Shown: one piece after another, positions 5,553-10,419 of the stretch
Numbering within the stretch: position 1 is the first letter of the stretch
Layout of the letters: each line of letters starts with the position of its first letter
Assembly (NCBI GenBank): GCA_041795785.1
Contig: JBHBXR010000200.1
Location: forward strand, 1-10,419
Length of the DNA stretch: 10,419 bases
Reading direction: 5' to 3'
Origin: CAJPST01 sp041795785
Lineage (GTDB): Bacteria > Pseudomonadota > Gammaproteobacteria > Enterobacterales > Pasteurellaceae
Position numbers and translations under genes: made by a program
The notes under the pieces: model-generated
Database searches by the model: none
Told to the model about the DNA's origin: nothing
What the model saw: the letters and a program-made list of their open reading frames with translations, nothing else

Positions 5553-6785
5553 TTATTCTTCAACGTGATTTTTTGCCTGTGGCAAGATTAAGTTGAGGAT
5601 GATTGCAACGACGGCGCATAAACTGATTCCTTTTAATGAAATTTCGCCGAAATTGACGAACATACCGCCAATACCGAATGTCATGACGACGGAAATGATA
5701 CAAAGGTTGCGCGCTTCCGTGACATCCACTTTACCGCGGATCAACGTGCTCATTCCCACTACGGCGATAGAACCGAATACCAACATCATAATTCCGCCCA
5801 TGACGATGGTCGGAATCGTGGATAGGAATGCACCGACTTTTCCGCAGAATGAAATGGCAATTGCCCACACTGCCGCCCAAGTCATAATGTTCGGGTTGAA
5901 GTTACGGGTCAGCATTACCGCACCGGTGACTTCCGCATAGGTAGTGTTCGGCGGGCCGCCTAAAAATGACGCGGCGCTTGTCGCAAGACCGTCACCTAAT
6001 AATGTACGGTGTAAGCCCGGTTTCTTCAAGAAGTCTTTACCGGTTACGGAGCTGATTGCCATGATGCCGCCGACGTGTTCGACTGCCGGGGCGATAGCGA
6101 TAGGCAATAAATATAAAATGGCTTCCAGTTTGAATTCCGGCGTGGTGATTTTCGGCAAGCTGAACCAAGGTGCGTCCAATACCGGCTGGAAATTGATTAA
6201 GCCTAGAAATAAGCACAGAATATAGCCGACGGCAATGCCGAACATAATCGGCACCAGTCGCATCATTCCTTTCGAGAACACCGCAATGCCCAGCGTAGTG
6301 AGTAAGGTGACCATAGAAACCAGTACCGCATCGTTATAGGCATAATTGCTGTTTTTACCGATCGCCATATCAACGGCAACCGGCGCCAATCCCATACCGA
6401 TAATGATGATTACCGGGCCGACTACAACCGGCGGGAAAATACGTTGCAAAGCGCCGGCACCTTTCAGTTTTACAAGGGCGCTCAATGCCAAGTAAACAAA
6501 TCCTGAACAAACCAAGCCCCCCATGGTGACGGCAATTCCCCAAGTTTGTACGCCGTATTGAATCGGCGCAATAAAGGCAAAAGAAGAAGCAAGGAAAATC
6601 GGCACCTGTTTACCGGTGCAGAGTTGGAATAACAAGGTTCCGATTCCGGCGGTTAATAACGCGGTGTTGGCGTCCAAGCCGGTGATTAACGGCACTAAAA
6701 CCAATGCGCCGAATGCGACGAACAGCATTTGTAAGCCGACGAAGGCTTGTTTGGCAGTGCCTTGAACTTGAGTTGAGTCTGTCAT
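5553..6785 (-). CDS. uraA: Uracil permease (NCS2/NAT family)
   Basis: A 410-residue polytopic inner-membrane protein, almost entirely hydrophobic segments, expected to have the 14-helix UraA fold and to import uracil by proton symport. Recognisable parts are VPIFLASSFAFIAP (61-74, TM3 region), PAVEHVGGIMAI (233-244, TM8 substrate site), GLHRTLLGDGLAT (257-269) and GGPPNTTYAEVTGAVMLTR (276-294, TM10). E236 and E285 correspond to the substrate-binding Glu241 and Glu290 of E. coli UraA. The position of E. coli His245 is glycine here (G240). Co-location downstream of upp strongly supports uracil as substrate. The ATG at 6785 has AGAGAA just upstream. It is probably in one operon with upp (94-nt gap) and is followed at once by a strong terminator. 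Confidence 0.92.
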   Translation of the reverse strand: MTDSTQVQGTAKQAFVGLQMLFVAFGALVLVPLITGLDANTALLTAGIGTLLFQLCTGKQVPIFLASSFAFIAPIQYGVQTWGIAVTMGGLVCSGFVYLALSALVKLKGAGALQRIFPPVVVGPVIIIIGMGLAPVAVDMAIGKNSNYAYNDAVLVSMVTLLTTLGIAVFSKGMMRLVPIMFGIAVGYILCLFLGLINFQPVLDAPWFSLPKITTPEFKLEAILYLLPIAIAPAVEHVGGIMAISSVTGKDFLKKPGLHRTLLGDGLATSAASFLGGPPNTTYAEVTGAVMLTRNFNPNIMTWAAVWAIAISFCGKVGAFLSTIPTIVMGGIMMLVFGSIAVVGMSTLIRGKVDVTEARNLCIISVVMTFGIGGMFVNFGEISLKGISLCAVVAIILNLILPQAKNHVEE

Positions 6786-6820
6786 AAGGTTCTCTATAAA
6801 GTGGTTTGTCAGAGGGTAAT

Positions 6821-6871
6821 AAAAAAGTGCGGTCGGATTCTACAGTGTTTTATGTAAAAAGTTAACCGCAC
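6821..6871 (-). terminator. Possible USS-containing attenuator or terminator between upp and uraA
   Basis: On the upp transcript, GTGCGGT (6871-6865) can pair with ACCGCAC (6833-6827), followed by TTTTTT. The second arm is an uptake signal. The stem is 7 bp and the loop 31 nt, with a small inner TTTT/AAAA pairing, so it is likely to be leaky and could lower uraA expression relative to upp. Confidence 0.4.
6825..6833 (+). repeat. DNA uptake signal sequence (USS)
   Basis: Perfect AAGTGCGGT core between upp and uraA, preceded by a run of A. It forms one arm of the hairpin described for this gap. Confidence 0.85.
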
Positions 6872-6879
6872 CGCAAGAC

Positions 6880-7506
6880 TTATTTAGTACCGAAAATTTT
6901 ATCGCCGGCATCCCCTAAGCCCGGAATGATATAACCCTGTTCGTTTAAATGACTGTCGATGGATGCGGTGTAAACTTCAACATCGGGATGCGCTTTTTCT
7001 AACGCGGCAATCCCTTCCGGCGCGGCGACTAACACCAACACTTTAATTTGCTTACAGCCTTTTTGTTTTAGTAAGTCGATGGTTGCAATCATCGAACCGC
7101 CGGTTGCCAACATCGGATCAACTACAATGGCGAGACGTTCTTCTAAATCGCTGGCTAATTTTTGGAAGTAAGGGACGGGTTCAAGGGTGGCTTCATCACG
7201 ATACATACCGACAACGCTGATACGGGCGCTCGGAATATGTTCCAATACTCCGTCCATCATGCCTAAGCCGGCGCGGAGAATCGGAACGACGGTTACTTTT
7301 TTACCTTTTACGCGATCCACTTCAACCGGACCGCACCAGCCGTCAATGATCACTTTTTCCGTTTCCAGATCGGCGGTGGCTTCATAAGTTAACAAACTGC
7401 CGACTTCAGTGGCCAGTTCACGGAAATGTTTGGTGCTGATATCCGCCGCACGCATTAAACCGAGTTTGTGTTTCACCATCGGATGTTTTACTTCGATTAA
7501 TTTCAT
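6880..7506 (-). CDS. upp: Uracil phosphoribosyltransferase
   Basis: A 208-residue cytoplasmic enzyme of pyrimidine salvage that makes UMP and pyrophosphate from uracil and PRPP. The PRPP-binding motif VVDPMLATGGSM is at residues 128-139, ILRAGLGM is at 76-83, and the uracil-binding C-terminal segment GYIIPGLGDAGDKIFGTK is at 191-208. The frame is open a further 27 codons upstream. The ATG at 7506 is chosen because GGGGA lies 7 nt before it and because MKLIEVKHPMVKHKLGLMR is the universal family N-terminus at exactly the usual length. It is the first gene of upp-uraA(-hda), divergent from cpxR. Its promoter must lie within 7507-7723, but no convincing -35/-10 pair stands out on the minus strand. 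Confidence 0.96.
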   Translation of the reverse strand: MKLIEVKHPMVKHKLGLMRAADISTKHFRELATEVGSLLTYEATADLETEKVIIDGWCGPVEVDRVKGKKVTVVPILRAGLGMMDGVLEHIPSARISVVGMYRDEATLEPVPYFQKLASDLEERLAIVVDPMLATGGSMIATIDLLKQKGCKQIKVLVLVAAPEGIAALEKAHPDVEVYTASIDSHLNEQGYIIPGLGDAGDKIFGTK

Positions 7507-7621
7507 AGATTTCCCCTTATTTTTATGATGTATATGCCGAAAAAAAGTAAAATCGGTAAATTTTAAATCAGAATTCGTCAGATTCATAGTGAATTAATGA
7601 TATTTTATATTTCTTTCCTAT

Positions 7622-7657
7622 GTAAATTTGGATTAAAATAATGTAAAGAAATATAAA
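7622..7657 (+). promoter_or_regulatory. Putative CpxR operator: phased GTAAA-like half-sites upstream of cpxR
   Basis: GTAAA at 7622, TTAAA at 7633, GTAAA at 7643 and ATAAA at 7653 start 11, 10 and 10 bases apart, that is, on one face of the helix. The known CpxR box is GTAAA-N5-GTAAA, which has a 10-base period. The run lies 67-102 bases before the cpxR start and just upstream of a possible -10, TATATT at 7669-7674, with no good -35. That arrangement would fit an activator-dependent, autoregulated promoter. The region is very AT-rich, so chance or an UP-like element are real alternatives. The rest of the 217-bp upp-cpxR gap holds no gene. It also contains the inverted repeat GATAAT-N8-ATTATC at 7658-7677. 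Confidence 0.45.
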
Positions 7658-7723
7658 GATAATTCTGATATATTATCAATATTTTAGTTTTATCAATCTG
7701 ATTATAAACAGCAGAGAAAAAAG

Positions 7724-8464
7724 ATGAGCAGACTTTTATTAGTGGATGACGATGTCGGACTGGTTGAATTATTGGCGCAGGTTCTGGAGTTGGAAGGGTT
7801 TACTATCGAAATCGCCGGTAACGGACAGGTGGCGTTGGATAAATTGGAATTGGATCAAAGTTATGATTTGATTTTATTGGATGTCATGATGCCGGTATTG
7901 AACGGTATCGAAACATTAAAACGAATCCGCCAAAAATATACGACACCGGTTGTGATGTTGACGGCAAAAGGTGATGAAATTGACAAAGTCATCGGTTTGG
8001 AACTCGGCGCGGACGATTATTTGCCGAAACCGTTCAGCGATCGCGAATTGGTTGCGCGTATTAAAGCGATTTTACGTCGCACCGCTAACGCAAAAACAGA
8101 AACCGAAAATCATATAGAACCTGAGGTGCAAGGTGAGCATAAGCCGTTGGAGTTTGAGGGCATCGTATTGTATCCGGGGCGTCAGCAGGCGCTTTATCAC
8201 TGAAGGGATTTGGATCTCACCGGTACGGAGTTTCTGTTATTGCAATTATTGATTCGTAATCCGGGGCAAATTCTTTCCCGTGAATTATTAAGCGTAGAAG
8301 TTTTAGGCAAACGGTTAACGCCGTTTGATCGTGCAATCGATATGCATATGTCTAATTTACGTAAAAAATTACCGCTTAGAAGTGATGATTCCCCTTGGTT
8401 CAAAACATTGCGCGGACGCGGTTATTTGCTGATGTTGGCCGGTGATCGGGAATATGAAGAATAA
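7724..8464 (+). pseudogene. cpxR: Response regulator CpxR, interrupted by an in-frame TGA
   Basis: OmpR-family regulator of the envelope-stress response, partner of CpxA. The receiver domain (residues 1-120) is intact, with the acidic pocket D9/D10, phosphoacceptor D53 in LLLDVMMP, T80 and K102 (LPKPF). Codon 160 is TGA (8201-8203). The same frame then continues without any gap as a full winged-helix domain (TGTEFLLLQLL, VLGKRLTPFDRAIDMHMSNL, WFKTLRGRGYL) to TAA at 8462-8464. Aligned with E. coli CpxR, the TGA sits at a glycine, so GGA to TGA is the simplest explanation. The product as written is a 159-residue receiver without DNA-binding domain. AAGGGA overlaps and follows the TGA, but only a TTG lies nearby and at 1-base spacing, so re-initiation is doubtful. 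A sequencing error is the main alternative to a real nonsense mutation. cpxA follows 20 nt downstream. Confidence 0.85.
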
Positions 8465-8484
8465 AAATTGGCTGTATATTGAAC

Positions 8485-9891
8485 ATGATGTCGGTTAAAG
8501 ATTGTTGGAAAGCGTTTCGCGTTTTTATAAATGCGTTACCTTTTAAGATATTTGCGTTATTTTGGCTGTTATTCACGTTATTAATGATGATAGCTTTTCT
8601 CGCTCCCCGTTTTGATGAGCGTCTTTTCTTGCCGGTACCGGACAGTGATATCGGTAAATATCGCCATGCGCTGACGACATTAGTGCAAAATAATGCGCTG
8701 GAGTCGATGTTGGCATCATCTGCGCCTATCCCTGTGAAAAACGGTAAAGAATTCCGCCCGGTTTTAATTGATCTGAATAATACGATTATCGGTGCGCGGG
8801 CAAATGAACGCTCTGCCATTCAGAATTTTTTTGTTAATATAGGCGAATCTTCCCAACCAATGCAGAAAGTGTTTTACGATTTGCAAGTAGTGGGACCTTT
8901 TGCGATTCCGACGGATACCCTGTTAAAAAACTATACGTTGTATTTCGTTAAATATGTTACGCCGCAAAGTGAAATGGCGAATTTTGTATTTGATAATCCT
9001 TTGGCGATGATATTTCTATTAATGGTGATTATTTCGCCGTTTTTATGGTGGCTGGTAGAAAGTATCGCCGAACCGATCAAACACTTACAAGATGTTGCCA
9101 ATGATGTCGCGCAAGGGGATTTTAAAATTAATAAAGAATTGGAAATCACGGGGATATCCGAGGTTCGTCAAGTTGGGGAAAGTTTCAACCGAATGGCGGA
9201 AGCTATCGGTGATTTGATTTCGAATCGCCAGACGATGTTGCATTCCATTTCGCATGAGTTGCGTACGCCGTTAACCCGATTACAGTTGTCGTTATCTTTA
9301 TTACGTCGCAAAGTCGGCGATACGAAAGAAGTTCAACGTATCCAAACGGAAACGGAGCGTTTGGATAAAATGATTAGGGATTTATTGTCGCTATCCCATC
9401 AACATTTGAAGAGTCAGCTGATCCGAGAAGCCATTCCGATTACGGAAATTTGGGATGAAGTAAAAAAAGATCTCCGGTTTGAAGCGGAACATTTAAATAT
9501 CGAATGTGTGTTTAAACGGAATGTGTTTTATCCCGCGCAATATAAAATCAGCGCAAACCGCGAATCCATTGCCAGTGCGGTGGAAAATATTGTGAGAAAT
9601 GCGATAAAGTACGCCAAACAACGGGTTGAAATCACGGAATATTTGGGCAACGGCTACTATTTTATGTGCGTTGATGATGACGGTGAAGGCGTGCCGCCGA
9701 ATGAGTATGAAAATATTTTTAAACCGTTCTATCGCGTCGACCCCGATAATCCGAACAGAAAAGAGGGAACGGGTTTAGGCTTATCAATTGTGAATAATGT
9801 GACGCAACAACACCGTGGTAACGTGTGGGCGGAAAGCAGTCCGCTCGGCGGTTTAAGAATCACATTACAATTACCGTTGCATAAAGGTTAA
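8485..9891 (+). CDS. cpxA: Envelope-stress sensor histidine kinase CpxA
   Basis: A 468-residue inner-membrane sensor kinase/phosphatase acting on CpxR in response to misfolded envelope proteins. The order is a short cytoplasmic N-terminus, TM1 at about 19-41 (FKIFALFWLLFTLLMMIAFL), a periplasmic sensor domain to about 170, TM2 at about 174-194, a HAMP domain (EPIKHLQDVANDVAQGDF onward), then the H-box with H257 in SISHELRTPLTRL, the N-box ENIVRNAIKYA around 367-377, the G1 box DDDGEGVP and the G2 box GTGLGL at 428-433. All catalytic motifs are intact. The ATG at 8485 or the adjacent 8488 is the likely start; an in-frame TTG at 8479 is less likely. Either gives about 12 more N-terminal residues than E. 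coli CpxA. The stop overlaps that of the convergent rbsR. Expression depends on the cpxR transcript, and polarity from the cpxR stop could reduce it. Confidence 0.94.
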   Translation: MMSVKDCWKAFRVFINALPFKIFALFWLLFTLLMMIAFLAPRFDERLFLPVPDSDIGKYRHALTTLVQNNALESMLASSAPIPVKNGKEFRPVLIDLNNTIIGARANERSAIQNFFVNIGESSQPMQKVFYDLQVVGPFAIPTDTLLKNYTLYFVKYVTPQSEMANFVFDNPLAMIFLLMVIISPFLWWLVESIAEPIKHLQDVANDVAQGDFKINKELEITGISEVRQVGESFNRMAEAIGDLISNRQTMLHSISHELRTPLTRLQLSLSLLRRKVGDTKEVQRIQTETERLDKMIRDLLSLSHQHLKSQLIREAIPITEIWDEVKKDLRFEAEHLNIECVFKRNVFYPAQYKISANRESIASAVENIVRNAIKYAKQRVEITEYLGNGYYFMCVDDDGEGVPPNEYENIFKPFYRVDPDNPNRKEGTGLGLSIVNNVTQQHRGNVWAESSPLGGLRITLQLPLHKG

Positions 9892-10419
9892 AGCCGTTTA
9901 ACGCTTTCCCGCCAAACTAACCGCGGCTCTAAAGTAAAAGTGCGGTAGCTTTTGGCGGGATTTTTTATGCGCGCCAATAAGGTTTCTACCGCCAGTCTGC
10001 CGAGCTCGGTTTTCGGCTGATGAACAGTGGAGAGCGGCGGCGAGAGATATTGCGCCAATGTAATATCGTCATAGCCAATAATTGAAATATCCTGCGGAAT
10101 CCGTAAGCCATGGCGCCAAACCGTTTGGTAAGCACCTAGCGCAATAGTATCACAGCAGGCAAACACCGCAGTGGGGCGATTTTCCTGTTTTAGGATTTTT
10201 TCCATACCGGCAATACCGCCTTCAAAATCAAATTGAGCGGCAATAATCCATTCATCCCGCAGAGGAATATTCGCTTCCGCTAAAGCTTTTTTATAACCTT
10301 GCAGGCGATTCAACGCGATAGACTTTTGAAAATTACCGGTGATAATCGCGATATCGCGGTGGTTATGTTCAATCAGCGCTTTTACGGCAAGATAGCTTCC
10401 AAACTCCGAATTTTCTAAA
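9888..10419 (-). CDS. rbsR: LacI-family transcriptional repressor, probably RbsR (C-terminal part)
   Basis: The last 177 residues of a LacI/GalR-family regulator; the helix-turn-helix and the first part of the sugar-binding domain lie beyond the right edge. The visible part is the periplasmic-binding-protein-like effector domain: ENSEFGSYLAVKALIEHNHR, AIITGNFQKSIALNRLQGYK, RPTAVFACCDTIALGAYQ, GLRIPQDISIIGYDDI and the C-terminal LSPPLSTVHQPKTELGRLAVETLL. This resembles the ribose repressor RbsR of Haemophilus. PurR is the main alternative, and the assignment rests on recollection of family sequences. An uptake signal at 9938-9946 is translated as part of SYRTFTLE. The stop codon (9890-9888) overlaps the cpxA stop in the palindrome TTAA, so the genes converge with no room for a terminator between them. 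Confidence 0.8.
   Translation of the reverse strand, partial: LENSEFGSYLAVKALIEHNHRDIAIITGNFQKSIALNRLQGYKKALAEANIPLRDEWIIAAQFDFEGGIAGMEKILKQENRPTAVFACCDTIALGAYQTVWRHGLRIPQDISIIGYDDITLAQYLSPPLSTVHQPKTELGRLAVETLLARIKNPAKSYRTFTLEPRLVWRESVKRL
9938..9946 (+). repeat. DNA uptake signal sequence (USS)
   Basis: Perfect AAGTGCGGT core inside the 3' end of rbsR, in a TAAAAGTGCGGTAGC context. Confidence 0.85.

Noticed and set aside
5593..6225. Two successive plus-strand open frames opposite uraA
   Set aside because: They are shadows of the codon bias of a long hydrophobic gene. There is no ribosome binding site and no family resemblance.
7507..7587. 27-residue N-terminal extension of Upp
   Set aside because: The universal Upp N-terminus begins at 7506 with a good GGGGA site. 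The extension covers the expected leader.
7703..7708. TATAAA as the cpxR -10 element
   Set aside because: Transcription would begin about 9 bases before the ATG, excluding the GAGAAAAAAG ribosome binding site from the message.
8201..8203. TGA in cpxR as a selenocysteine codon
   Set aside because: Response regulators of this family have no selenocysteine at this linker, the position is not catalytic, and I see no clear bacterial SECIS-like hairpin directly after the TGA.
8210..8464. Separate small gene encoding a stand-alone winged-helix protein
   Set aside because: It is in the same frame as the cpxR receiver and aligns without gap as its C-terminal domain. Its only nearby start is a TTG with an ill-spaced ribosome binding site.
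8400..8819. Minus-strand open frame of about 139 codons opposite the start of cpxA
   Set aside because: It overlaps an unambiguous kinase gene and has no recognisable motifs.

Overview
The window looks like ordinary core chromosome of a gammaproteobacterium of the family Pasteurellaceae. Two things support this. Gene content and order match the enterobacterial clusters ubiI-ubiH-pepP-ygfB / zapA-ssrS-fau and upp-uraA-hda. The 9-base DNA uptake signal AAGTGCGGT (Haemophilus-type USS) occurs seven times without mismatch, about once per 1.5 kb. That core is typical of the Haemophilus / Pasteurella / Aggregatibacter / Histophilus / Basfia side of the family rather than the Actinobacillus pleuropneumoniae side. 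I cannot name the species. There is no insertion sequence, phage gene, tRNA, rRNA or CRISPR array.

Region 1 (1-3424, minus strand) is an operon read right to left: ygfB, pepP, ubiH, ubiI (cut by the window's left edge). Gaps are 11 nt, a 1-base overlap (TAATG) and 1 nt, so translation is tightly coupled. UbiH and UbiI are paralogous FAD hydroxylases of ubiquinone synthesis, PepP is an X-Pro aminopeptidase, and YgfB is a small UPF0149 protein.

Region 2 (3473-4716, plus strand) diverges from region 1: zapA (Z-ring assembly), then 6S RNA (ssrS), then fau/ygfA (5-formyl-THF cyclo-ligase). The 6S gene is strongly recognisable, down to the site where the product RNA is expected to start (nucleotide 44). 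fau begins about 13 nt after the 6S RNA, with no Shine-Dalgarno sequence.

Region 3 (4785-7506, minus strand) reads upp, uraA, hda: uracil salvage (phosphoribosyltransferase plus permease), then the DnaA-inactivating ATPase Hda. A strong intrinsic terminator lies between uraA and hda, and a weaker USS-based hairpin lies between upp and uraA.

Region 4 (7507-9891, plus strand) is the Cpx envelope-stress two-component system, cpxR then cpxA. cpxR carries an in-frame TGA at codon 160, exactly between the receiver and the DNA-binding domain, with perfect coding homology on both sides. As written it encodes a receiver-only protein. Upstream is a helically phased run of GTAAA-like half-sites that resembles a CpxR operator. 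cpxA is intact. Region 5 (9888-10419, minus strand) is the C-terminal part of a LacI-family repressor, probably RbsR, which converges on cpxA with a 4-base overlap of the stop codons.

I found no evidence of a new multi-gene system. The observations most worth following up are the interrupted cpxR with its putative operator, the terminator in front of hda, the paired USS inside pepP, and the 6S-fau junction.
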